Below are positions 18,344 through 25,969 of a stretch of DNA of 64,000 nucleotides, piece after piece. Every line of letters starts with the position of its first letter. The first letter of the stretch is position 1. Below the pieces are notes generated by a model. That model ran no database searches and had not been told where the DNA came from. It was given only the letters and a program-made list of their open reading frames with translations. This stretch comes from Chitinophaga skermanii (GTDB lineage Bacteria; Bacteroidota; Bacteroidia; Chitinophagales; Chitinophagaceae), in assembly GCF_003259335.1 (NCBI RefSeq), contig NZ_QLLL01000007.1, positions 233,262-297,261 on the forward strand, written 5' to 3'. Both the position numbers and the translations under genes were made by a program.

Positions 18344-19390
18344 ATGAAAAAATGCTTTCTTCTTATGGTGGCCTTGGGTAGTGTGTGCGTAGCCTCAGCG
18401 CAAGATTCTCTTCGATTGCTCCCGAGTGGCCTCAAGTTGTCTGGTTCTGCCGATGTGTATTACAAGTATAATTTCAATGGCAATGCAACCGACAATAAAA
18501 CAAGTTTTACTAACTCGCATAATTCGTTCGAGTTAGGGATGGTATCGTTGAAGTTAGAACATAGTTTTAAAAATGTAAGTATGGTTGCGGATGTAGGATT
18601 TGGAAAGCGCGCAGGTGAATTCTCCTACAATGATGCAGGTAAAAGTGAAATCGCGATTAAGCAATTGAATATTTCATATGCTGCCAGCGATAAAGTTAAG
18701 TTTACAATAGGTAGTTATGCTACGCACGTAGGTTACGAGCTAGTTGACGCCTACGCCAATAGGAACTATAGTATGAGTTACATGTTCTCTTATGGCCCCT
18801 TCTTCCATACCGGCGTAAAAGCCGATTTTTCGCTCGGTAATTTTTCAGCTATGTTAGGTGTTTTTAACCCAACAGATTTAAAATCAGCCTCGTTTACTGA
18901 TCACAAATATATCGGTGCGCAATTCGCTTATGTAAAAGACGGTCCTGTAAAGGCTTACCTCAATTACATTGGTGGTAAAGACACGTTCGATATTAGAAAT
19001 GATCAAATCGATGCTGTTGTAACCTATGCTATTAATTCCAAGTTCTCGTTAGGTTATAACGGTACGTATAGCACGTATAGTAACGACCTCGGCAATTGGT
19101 ATGGCTCAGCTCTTTACCTCAACTACGATCCCGTTGAAAAATTCGGTCTTACTTTTAGAACTGAATACTTCTCGGATAAAGATAAATTAAAGGTCTTCAC
19201 TAGCACTGATGAACTCGCTAATGGTGGTGATGTATGGAGTTTTACACTCTCCGGAAATTATAGGATCGGCGGATTTACGTTGGTCCCTGAATTTAGGCTT
19301 GATCATGCTTCAGAAAAAATCTTCTCGAAGAAGGATCTTCCGAAAGGACAAACAGCCAATGTTTTGTTAGCAGCCATTTATAAATTTTAA
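18344..19390 (+). CDS. Outer-membrane beta-barrel porin, paired with amt
   Basis: The 348-residue protein has a signal peptide (MKKCFLLMVALGSVCVASAQ) and then about 14-16 amphipathic strands (LKLSGSADVYYKYNFNG, VSMVADVGFGKRAGEF, FTLSGNYRIGGFTLVPEFRLDHA), ending with an aromatic C-terminus (LLAAIYKF) as outer-membrane barrels do. It resembles the outer-membrane beta-barrel BBP2-like porins of Bacteroidota. It lies 192 bases after amt, on the same strand, and ends at a perfect terminator, so it is probably co-transcribed and may let ammonium or small nitrogen compounds through the outer membrane. That role is inference from gene order. Confidence 0.85.
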   Translation: MKKCFLLMVALGSVCVASAQDSLRLLPSGLKLSGSADVYYKYNFNGNATDNKTSFTNSHNSFELGMVSLKLEHSFKNVSMVADVGFGKRAGEFSYNDAGKSEIAIKQLNISYAASDKVKFTIGSYATHVGYELVDAYANRNYSMSYMFSYGPFFHTGVKADFSLGNFSAMLGVFNPTDLKSASFTDHKYIGAQFAYVKDGPVKAYLNYIGGKDTFDIRNDQIDAVVTYAINSKFSLGYNGTYSTYSNDLGNWYGSALYLNYDPVEKFGLTFRTEYFSDKDKLKVFTSTDELANGGDVWSFTLSGNYRIGGFTLVPEFRLDHASEKIFSKKDLPKGQTANVLLAAIYKF

Positions 19391-19451
19391 AGGGTATAAT
19401 TGAATATTTGGCTCATATAAGAAAAAGGTTTAACAACTAACCAACTATGTT

Positions 19452-19488
19452 AAAGTGTGCGATATTTTTATCGCACACTTTTTGTTTT
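19452..19488 (+). terminator. Intrinsic terminator after the amt-porin unit
   Basis: AAAGTGTGCGAT (19452-19463) pairs perfectly with 19470-19481 (12 bp, 6-base loop), followed by a T-rich tail. Confidence 0.92.
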
Positions 19489-19494
19489 GATTCC

Positions 19495-19525
19495 TTTGAT
19501 AAACCAAGCAATCAAAATAAATTTG
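19495..19525 (+). promoter_or_regulatory. Bacteroidota-type promoter of the DUF2461 gene
   Basis: TTTG (19495-19498), exactly 19 bases, then TAAATTTG (19518-19525). The predicted start site near 19532 gives a short leader of about 13 bases. Confidence 0.82.
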
Positions 19526-19544
19526 TTACGCCTAAATTCACATC

Positions 19545-20207
19545 ATGTTACAAGCCTCTTCTTTGAAGTTCTTGAAAGACCTCAAAAAACACAATGATAA
19601 AGCTTGGTTCGACGAGCACAAGCAAGCCTACCAATCCGCTAAGGAAGATTTCGAGAATCTTACGCAACAACTTATCCAAGGAATCGCCAAATTCGACGAA
19701 TCGGTCGCGCATCTTCAACCGAAAGATTGCACATTCAGGATCTATAAAGATGTTCGTTTCTCGAAGGATAAAACGCCGTATAAAACAAATATGGGTGCGT
19801 ATATGTCGAAGGGAGGAAAGAAGTCGCCATTTGCAGGGTATTACTTCCAATTCGAGCCTGGCGGCAAAAGCTTTGTTGCCGGTGGTATATGGATGCCCGA
19901 AGCGCCGATCTTAAAAAAGGTGCGCCAAGAAATAGATTACAACTTCGCCGATTTCTCCGCGATTCTCTCCCAGAAAGAGTTCATCAAATTATTCAAAACA
20001 GTAGAGGGCGAAGCATTGAAAAATGCGCCGCAAGGGTATAACATCGATAACCCGGCCATCGAGTACCTTAAGTTAAAAAGCTTCATCGTAAGTAAAAACA
20101 TACCCGATGAGCTATTAACACAGCCCACATTGGCGAGGGAAATCATTAAACTGTTTGCTGCTATGCAGCCGTTCAACGATTTCTTGAACACGGCATTAGC
20201 CGAATAG
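19545..20207 (+). CDS. DUF2461 family protein
   Basis: The 220-residue protein has the family pattern: SSLKFLKDLKKHNDKAWFDEHKQAYQSAKEDFE at the start, RIYKDVRFSKDKTPYKTNMGAYM in the middle, and GYYFQFEPGGKSFVAGGIWMPE. DUF2461 proteins are soluble and widespread in Bacteroidota and other phyla; no biochemical role is established to my knowledge. The conserved Arg/Lys/Asp-rich central motif hints at nucleotide or nucleic-acid handling but that is speculation. It has its own promoter and stands alone. Confidence 0.85.
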   Translation: MLQASSLKFLKDLKKHNDKAWFDEHKQAYQSAKEDFENLTQQLIQGIAKFDESVAHLQPKDCTFRIYKDVRFSKDKTPYKTNMGAYMSKGGKKSPFAGYYFQFEPGGKSFVAGGIWMPEAPILKKVRQEIDYNFADFSAILSQKEFIKLFKTVEGEALKNAPQGYNIDNPAIEYLKLKSFIVSKNIPDELLTQPTLAREIIKLFAAMQPFNDFLNTALAE

Positions 20208-20254
20208 TAAATTTCGGAAAAAATGTAGTAACGGGGTAACGGGGTTCCTCTTTT

Positions 20255-20290
20255 CTAGTTGTCGGATGAGTGTATAATTCCGACAACTAG
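20255..20290. repeat. 12 bp perfect inverted repeat
   Basis: CTAGTTGTCGGA (20255-20266) and TCCGACAACTAG (20279-20290) are perfect inverted copies around 12 bases. There is no U-tract. It lies 48 bases after the DUF2461 stop and before a convergent small gene. Confidence 0.75.
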
Positions 20291-20420
20291 GATAGGTTAA
20301 TAAAGAAATGGACTAATGAAAAGGAATATCCGCGTTAAGCCTTCATTCGCATACATCATCCAAACAAGCAAAGCAATACCTTACTTGCGTTGTACATACT
20401 AACAATAAAAAATGCCGGAA

Positions 20421-20672
20421 CTAGTTTTTGTGAATCAAAAACTCAAACGGACGTGCCTTACGGTTCTTAAGTAAATTCTCTTTGTCCATACGCGTTTGTG
20501 CAAAACGCTGGTTATAAACATTCGCCACCTCTATGATTGGCATAATGCCATCCAAGGTATCTTTCTGATCTACAATTGTCATAATGCGTGACACTTGAGA
20601 TGAGAAATTGGTGCTCCATTCTTCAGTAAACTTATGCATGAGCAAAAGTTCGCGATTGGTGTTGGTTTTCAT
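20421..20672 (-). CDS. Small hypothetical protein
   Basis: 83 residues, soluble, mostly helical by composition (MKTNTNRELLLMHKFTEEW, IMPIIEVANVYNQRFAQTR, MDKENLLKNRKARPFEFLI). It has balanced charge and no signal peptide, membrane segment or cysteine. It is flanked by long non-coding stretches, so it is not a shadow of another gene, and its amino-acid composition looks protein-like. No family recognised. No promoter of the TAnnTTTG type was found upstream. It could be a regulator or a remnant. Confidence 0.55.
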   Translation of the reverse strand: MKTNTNRELLLMHKFTEEWSTNFSSQVSRIMTIVDQKDTLDGIMPIIEVANVYNQRFAQTRMDKENLLKNRKARPFEFLIHKN

Positions 20673-21357
20673 AGGAAAAAGGGAATTTAGTAATTATTAA
20701 ATGATTAAAAACATCCAATAAAAGAACTAATAGATATAGGATTGTATTTCAAAATTCAATTTATTCCACCACAAATCAATACTACTTCTGTGTAATTTTT
20801 AACGGTATTATATTATTCTACATTGATTAGTAATAACATAATATCACATGTGCTCAAGCTTACATCCCTCTTTTCGTATAGGCATACTAGTTATCGCATT
20901 GCGCGGATAGTGAATATACAATAAGTTTTTAACAAATACAATATTTTTATAAAATTTACCGTTGTCATTCGTTTAGTCGCCCGCGTTAGAGTAGATAGCA
21001 TATAAACTAACGTAAACGGGTATACGATTTTACAACGTTGTATTTGTTAGGAAACCTAGTAGTTATTTTTAACTATTGCTCCCAATCATGGCGGTTTCAG
21101 TGGTGTACTTTGCTGCTTTTCTTGCTACAAAATGCTTTCGGCCTTTACTTTAATCTTGGTGTGTAAACTTGTTCTACACATATTGTGCTGCAATATTACC
21201 GCAGAAAAAGGATAAAACGGTATGTTCAAAGTGAAAAAAATGTAATTAATTCTTGAAGAGAATATTTCCTACGCGGCGGAATATAAGGAACAGGTACCCA
21301 TTTGTATCTGCTACATTCGTGTAATATATGTATTGCATTCCTAACTATTCTATGCAT
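20673..21357. other. Long AT-rich intergenic region
   Basis: About 685 bases without a supportable gene, containing many stop codons in all frames. A 12-base perfect palindrome TACAACGTTGTA lies at 21031-21042. Nothing else stands out, though a small RNA could be hidden here. Confidence 0.55.
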
Positions 21358-21390
21358 AAAAAAAGGGAACAACTTTCGTTATTCCCTTTT
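21358..21390 (-). terminator. Intrinsic terminator of asd
   Basis: AAAAGGGAA (21361-21369) pairs with TTCCCTTTT (21382-21390). On the minus strand the T-run (plus-strand As from 21358) follows the hairpin. It lies 20 bases past the asd stop. Confidence 0.85.
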
Positions 21391-21409
21391 AATCTATTTG
21401 CGATGTATA

Positions 21410-22399
21410 CTAGATCCATTTTTGTGCATGCAAGTATTCTGCAATTTGAACAGCATTAGTTGCCGCGCCTTTACGTAAGTTATCGGCTACGATCCACATG
21501 TTAACTGTTTTTTCTTGGGTTTCATCTCTGCGGATACGGCCCACGAAAACTTCATCTTTATCATGCGCATCTTTCGGCATTGGGTATTGTGCTTTCGACG
21601 GATCGTCTACTACAATAACGCCTGCTTGTGCTTCTAAAGCTTTGCGTAAGTCGCCCAATTCATATTCTTTTTCAAATTCGATGTTCACTGATTCACTGTG
21701 ACCGCCCATTACAGGAATACGTACAGTGGTTGCAGTTACTTTAATCGAATCGTCGCCCATAATTTTCTTCGTTTCATTCACCATCTTCATCTCTTCTTTC
21801 GTATAACCGTTATCGGTAAATACATCGATTTGAGGAATGACGTTTAAATCGATTGGATAAGCATAAGCCATTTCACCGCTTACACCTGCGCGTTCGTTCA
21901 TTAATTGCGTAACAGCTTTAACACCTGTACCGGTAACAGATTGGTAAGTTGAAACTACTACACGTTTAATGTTGTATAACTCGTGCAATGGTTTTAATAC
22001 CAATACCATTTGAATGGTTGAGCAATTTGGATTGGCGATGATTTTATCTTCCGGAGTAAGTGCGTTACCATTTACTTCTGGTACTACCAATTTCTTAGTA
22101 GGGTCCATGCGCCATGCGGAAGAGTTGTCGATACAAGTAATACCTGCATCAGCAAATTTTGGTGCCCACTCTAAAGAGGTTGAGCCGCCGGCTGAGAAAA
22201 TTGCTACATTAGGTTTCATAGCAATAGCCGTATCTGCATCCACCACCTTATATGCCTTACCCTTAAATGTCACTTCCTTACCAACGCTCTTCGCAGAGGC
22301 AACAGGAATCAAGTCAGTAACAGGAAAATTTCTTTCCTCCAATACTTGTAACATTTTTGAGCCTACCAGCCCGGTGGCTCCTACTACGGCTACTTTCAT
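21410..22399 (-). CDS. asd: Aspartate-semialdehyde dehydrogenase
   Basis: The 329-residue protein reduces aspartyl-4-phosphate to aspartate semialdehyde with NADPH, the branch point to lysine/diaminopimelate, threonine and methionine. The Rossmann motif GATGLVG lies at residues 7-13. The catalytic cysteine is Cys126 in IANPNCSTIQ. Substrate and coenzyme motifs include NSSAWRMDP, VVSTYQSVTGTG, RIPVMGGHSESVN (substrate-binding Arg and His) and FVGRIRRDE. Length and order match bacterial Asd. It is a single gene with its own -7 element and terminator. Confidence 0.97.
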   Translation of the reverse strand: MKVAVVGATGLVGSKMLQVLEERNFPVTDLIPVASAKSVGKEVTFKGKAYKVVDADTAIAMKPNVAIFSAGGSTSLEWAPKFADAGITCIDNSSAWRMDPTKKLVVPEVNGNALTPEDKIIANPNCSTIQMVLVLKPLHELYNIKRVVVSTYQSVTGTGVKAVTQLMNERAGVSGEMAYAYPIDLNVIPQIDVFTDNGYTKEEMKMVNETKKIMGDDSIKVTATTVRIPVMGGHSESVNIEFEKEYELGDLRKALEAQAGVIVVDDPSKAQYPMPKDAHDKDEVFVGRIRRDETQEKTVNMWIVADNLRKGAATNAVQIAEYLHAQKWI

Positions 22400-22426
22400 T
22401 TTTATATAGATTTATTTTAAGGAAGC

Positions 22427-22434
22427 CAAAATTA
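22427..22434 (-). promoter_or_regulatory. asd: Probable -7 element of asd
   Basis: On the minus strand the bases read TAATTTTG (TAnnTTTG), 28 bases upstream of the asd start. The -33 element is not clear. Confidence 0.55.
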
Positions 22435-22512
22435 ATACATCAATACCGCTTTTTCACTACCAATATCCAAGGGCGCTAAATTTTTTTTATCTTCATATAA
22501 ACCCACTTGAAT

Positions 22513-25071
22513 ATGAAACCAACCATTGTTTGTAGCCTGCTACTGTGGCCAGCCTTTGCCTGCGCCCAACTTTCTGCCGATTTTAATCACAATAGTTTAC
22601 AACATTCACCCCCCTGGTTCCTAGTGAACGACGATTTCGTGGCAAAGGATGGAAAGCTGCAAAGCGCCTCCCAACAAGCAAATACCACGTTTTTCATCGC
22701 TACTCCCAGCTCCCTCGTTACACAAACAACCTGGGAATGGCACTGTAAACTAGATTTCAACCCATCCAGCACAAATTACGTCGACGTTTACCTGGCTTCA
22801 CAACTGCAAGACCTTACCAACGACGCTAATTACGCGTACTTTGTACGCTTGGGTGGAACGAGCGACGAAGTATCCTTGTTCAAGAAATTACCTCACCAAG
22901 CACCACAGAAAATTATCGACGGGGTTGACGGATTTCTGAATAGGTCATCGACTACATGCAAAGTCAAAGTAATATGTGACGCCCAGCACCGCTGGCAATT
23001 ATTCCGCGACTCTTCCGCTACAGGCCTAGCCTATAAAACAGAAGGCACTGTGTACGACAATAGTATCCCCAGCAGCCAATACTTCGGCATAGCTATTCGA
23101 CAATCCACCAGCAGCTTCTTCAACAAGCATTACTTCGATGATATACAAGTAAAGCCTTTCAGCGCCGATACACTACCACCCCGGTTGCTGAAAACCGCCA
23201 TCATCAACGCAAACAGCATCCAACTATTGTTCGACAAAATGTTAGACGTGGCTGCTACGCAAATATTGCTCGATGGAGAAAAACTAACATTTGTAATCAA
23301 TACATCCAACCCTCAACAGCTAGATGTTACATTGTCAACGCCTTTGGTACAAATGCACAATTACATATTACATGTAAAAGGACTTAAAGATGTAATTGGT
23401 AATACCAGCAATGATTTCAACAACACGCTGCGTTATTATGTGCCCAAGCCATTTGATGTATTAATCAATGAAGTGATGGTGAAACCCTTACCTAGTAATG
23501 GGTTGCCACCATATCAATATATAGAGTTGCTAAATACTAGCGATGAAAATTTGGCTCTTGACAATTGGTCCATCAAAACCAATAAAGGCAGTATTACAAT
23601 AACGAATGCAATGATCCCAGCCCGTCATTATTTACTGTTAGTTGGCATGCAAGGAGCGCAAGTATTTCCGTCGGCAACAACCATCGGTATAAATAATTTC
23701 CCTGTACTACAAGAACAAGATGTGCTGCAATTATTTGATGCCAAAGGTAGTATAATACATACATGGATGCACAACACCGATAGTTACCAGCACCCATACA
23801 AACCCAATGGGGGATGGAGTTTGGAACTTATTTCGCCGTACCAAGTTTGCTTTCCTGCACAAAATGTTATGGCGAGTAAAGATGGAAAGGGCGGCACGCC
23901 TGGGTTAGTAAATAGTGTTGTAACAGATAGTTTGTTAGGAATGAATAGTATATTTCGTATAGCCGTTGCCGATAGCAACCAACTAATATTGCAAACAAAT
24001 GTACTACTCGATAGTAGCTTTGCGACGAATCTACTACACTATCAAATTACACCTAGTGTTACTATTACAAAAGCACAACCCATTCCGCCATTATTCCAAC
24101 AAGTAATACTTAGTTGTAGTGCACCGTTAGATACCGGTATTATTTACCAATTACAATTAAAAGCCCTCCCTTCCTGCAAAGGCGAAAGCACCGAAGGTAG
24201 CATCTCGTTTGCGCGGCCAACAAAGCCACGTACTGGAAACATTATTATTAATGAAGTATTGTTCGATCCTCCTGCTATCGCTGCCGATTTTGTAGAAATT
24301 GTGAATACAGGAAAAACAGCGATTAACCTGCAAGATATATTGCTAACTAACCGGCGTACTGATGGTAGTTTAGGAACACTGCTTCCTGCTTCATCCCAAC
24401 AACAATTATTATTACCGGGCGAGTATGTAGCCATTACTACCAATAAGGCCGGGATTTGCCGTGCTTACGCTTGTTTACAAATGGCTAACTTCTCTCAAAT
24501 TCCCTCCTTGCCCTCCTACCCTGCCACAAGTGGGAACGTTGTATTAACCAATAGCATTGGTGAGGTACTTGATGAATTTGCTTATCATAAAGATTTTCAT
24601 GCGCCGCAGATTGTCAATACACAAGGTGTTTCTTTGGAAAAGCTGCATTGGGAATTGGGTAACAACCGGGAAAACTGGCATTCTGCGGCTTCCACGGCAG
24701 GTTATGCTACACCGGGATATAAGAATTCTCAATCCCAACCCAGCAACCTAGCCCTGGATTGGGAGGTAAGCCCTGTTTTTTCACCGGACAATGACGGTTA
24801 CCAGGATCTCTGTAATATATATTGTAATAATGGCGGTTTGGGTACCCAAGCCAACATCACCATTTTTAACCTGGAAGGCAAACCCGTTCGACATCTTGTT
24901 CAAAATGAATCATTAGGCACGCAAAACACCTTCTCTTGGAATGGCCTCGGAAATAACCGCGAACAATTGCCTGTTGGACATTATATTATATTTATAGAAA
25001 TATTTCGACCAAATGGAACAACTTGGTGCGGGAAAAAAGCAGTGGCTTTGCTACGAAAGCGAATACAGTAG
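22513..25071 (+). CDS. Secreted lamin-tail-domain protein with CHU_C/FlgD-Ig-like C-terminus
   Basis: About 852 residues from the ATG at 22513 (an in-frame TTG lies two codons earlier). A signal peptide (MKPTIVCSLLLWPAFACAQ) is followed by a beta-sandwich region, an Ig-like region (DTLPPRLLKTAIINANSIQLLFDKMLD), a first lamin-tail domain (about residues 320-460, FDVLINEVMVKPLP ... YIELLNTSDENLALDNWSI), and a second (about 575-745, NIIINEVLFDPPAIAADFVEIVNTG). The C-terminus (VSPVFSPDNDGYQD ... ITIFNLEGKPVRHL ... FSWNGLGNNREQLPVGHYI) looks like the gliding-motility/FlgD-type domain of type IX substrates. Probably exported to the surface. Related proteins are sometimes joined to nuclease domains, but none is seen here. 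Function unknown. Confidence 0.85.
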   Translation: MKPTIVCSLLLWPAFACAQLSADFNHNSLQHSPPWFLVNDDFVAKDGKLQSASQQANTTFFIATPSSLVTQTTWEWHCKLDFNPSSTNYVDVYLASQLQDLTNDANYAYFVRLGGTSDEVSLFKKLPHQAPQKIIDGVDGFLNRSSTTCKVKVICDAQHRWQLFRDSSATGLAYKTEGTVYDNSIPSSQYFGIAIRQSTSSFFNKHYFDDIQVKPFSADTLPPRLLKTAIINANSIQLLFDKMLDVAATQILLDGEKLTFVINTSNPQQLDVTLSTPLVQMHNYILHVKGLKDVIGNTSNDFNNTLRYYVPKPFDVLINEVMVKPLPSNGLPPYQYIELLNTSDENLALDNWSIKTNKGSITITNAMIPARHYLLLVGMQGAQVFPSATTIGINNFPVLQEQDVLQLFDAKGSIIHTWMHNTDSYQHPYKPNGGWSLELISPYQVCFPAQNVMASKDGKGGTPGLVNSVVTDSLLGMNSIFRIAVADSNQLILQTNVLLDSSFATNLLHYQITPSVTITKAQPIPPLFQQVILSCSAPLDTGIIYQLQLKALPSCKGESTEGSISFARPTKPRTGNIIINEVLFDPPAIAADFVEIVNTGKTAINLQDILLTNRRTDGSLGTLLPASSQQQLLLPGEYVAITTNKAGICRAYACLQMANFSQIPSLPSYPATSGNVVLTNSIGEVLDEFAYHKDFHAPQIVNTQGVSLEKLHWELGNNRENWHSAASTAGYATPGYKNSQSQPSNLALDWEVSPVFSPDNDGYQDLCNIYCNNGGLGTQANITIFNLEGKPVRHLVQNESLGTQNTFSWNGLGNNREQLPVGHYIIFIEIFRPNGTTWCGKKAVALLRKRIQ

Positions 25072-25157
25072 CCGGTTTAGTGAAATATTAAAGAAAAATA
25101 TTTATATTGAACTGCTAAAATGAAAATTTGTCAGCGGGCAATCTATCCTTAATTTTT

Positions 25158-25165
25158 TATATTTG
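25158..25165 (+). promoter_or_regulatory. Probable -7 element of the DUF5606 gene
   Basis: TATATTTG matches TAnnTTTG, 15 bases before the start at 25181. The nearest TTTG upstream (25127-25130) is 27 bases away, longer than usual. Confidence 0.5.
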
Positions 25166-25180
25166 CCCTTTCTTAAAAAA

Positions 25181-25837
25181 ATGAACATGCAGTACAGAGA
25201 AATCGTAGCAGTAACTGGTTTAGGTGGGTTATTCCAATTGATAGCCAGTAAACAGGATGGCGCTATCGTTAGGTCGCTTGAAGATAAAAACACACGTTTT
25301 GTATCTTCTCGTATCCATAACTTTACCCCTTTGGAGAGCATTGAAGTATTTACAACTGGTGATAATGTAAACTTAGCGTCTGTTTTCAAATCAATGCAGG
25401 ATCAAGAAGCAAATTTCCCATTGGTAGATGCTAAGGCTGATAATAATGCCATCAAATCTTATTTCAAAAACGTATTCCCAGAGTTCGACGAAGAACGCGT
25501 TTACGTTTCTGATATGAAGAAAATGGTAAAATGGTATGCTATCCTCAAATCAAATGAATTGTTGAACTTCGAAGAAATCTTCGCAGAAGAAACTGCTGAA
25601 GTAGCTGAAGAGGCTGCTCCTGCCACAGTAGAAGCTGCCCCGGTTGAAGAAGCGAAACCTAAAAAAGCAACGAAAGCTAAAAAAGAAGTAGCTGCAACAG
25701 ATGATGCTGAAGCTGCAACTGAAGAAAAGCCTAAGAAAACGAGGGCTAAAAAAGCTACCGCTGCTGAAGGTGAAGGCGCAGAAGATGCTGCTCCAAAACC
25801 AAAAGCAACTCGCAAAAAGAAAACTACAGAAGAATAA
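25181..25837 (+). CDS. DUF5606-type protein with Lys/Ala-rich tail
   Basis: About 218 residues from ATG 25181 (MNMQYREIVAV); 25187 is an alternative, and the open frame starts at a TTG (25163) that overlaps the -7 element. Residues 1-130 form a compact domain (IVAVTGLGGLFQLIASKQDGAIVRSLEDKNTRFVS) typical of DUF5606 in Bacteroidota. From about residue 140 an acidic/Ala stretch leads into repeated Lys-Lys-x-Thr/Ala-Lys motifs (KPKKATKAKK, KPKKTRAKKATAA, KPKATRKKKTTEE), like histone H1 or AlgP tails. The tail probably binds nucleic acid or ribosomes; that is inference. It ends at an unusually long hairpin terminator. Confidence 0.8.
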   Translation: MNMQYREIVAVTGLGGLFQLIASKQDGAIVRSLEDKNTRFVSSRIHNFTPLESIEVFTTGDNVNLASVFKSMQDQEANFPLVDAKADNNAIKSYFKNVFPEFDEERVYVSDMKKMVKWYAILKSNELLNFEEIFAEETAEVAEEAAPATVEAAPVEEAKPKKATKAKKEVAATDDAEAATEEKPKKTRAKKATAAEGEGAEDAAPKPKATRKKKTTEE

Positions 25838-25866
25838 TTTTTCTTCCCTAAGGATATTATATCCCG

Positions 25867-25948
25867 ATTCCAAACTTCCTGTAACCGCTGCCGTAATGTT
25901 TATTATATTGCCATTACAAGCGACCACAGGTAGTTTGGAATTTTTTTT
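25867..25948 (+). terminator. Long imperfect hairpin terminator
   Basis: The arms 25867-25898 and 25911-25941 pair over about 25 of 31 positions (outer ATTCCAAACT perfect, then CCTGT, CGCT and GTAATG blocks), followed by eight Ts at 941-948. It is much longer than the other terminators in the window. Confidence 0.8.
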
Positions 25949-25969
25949 ATAGCAAAACTCACACATATA

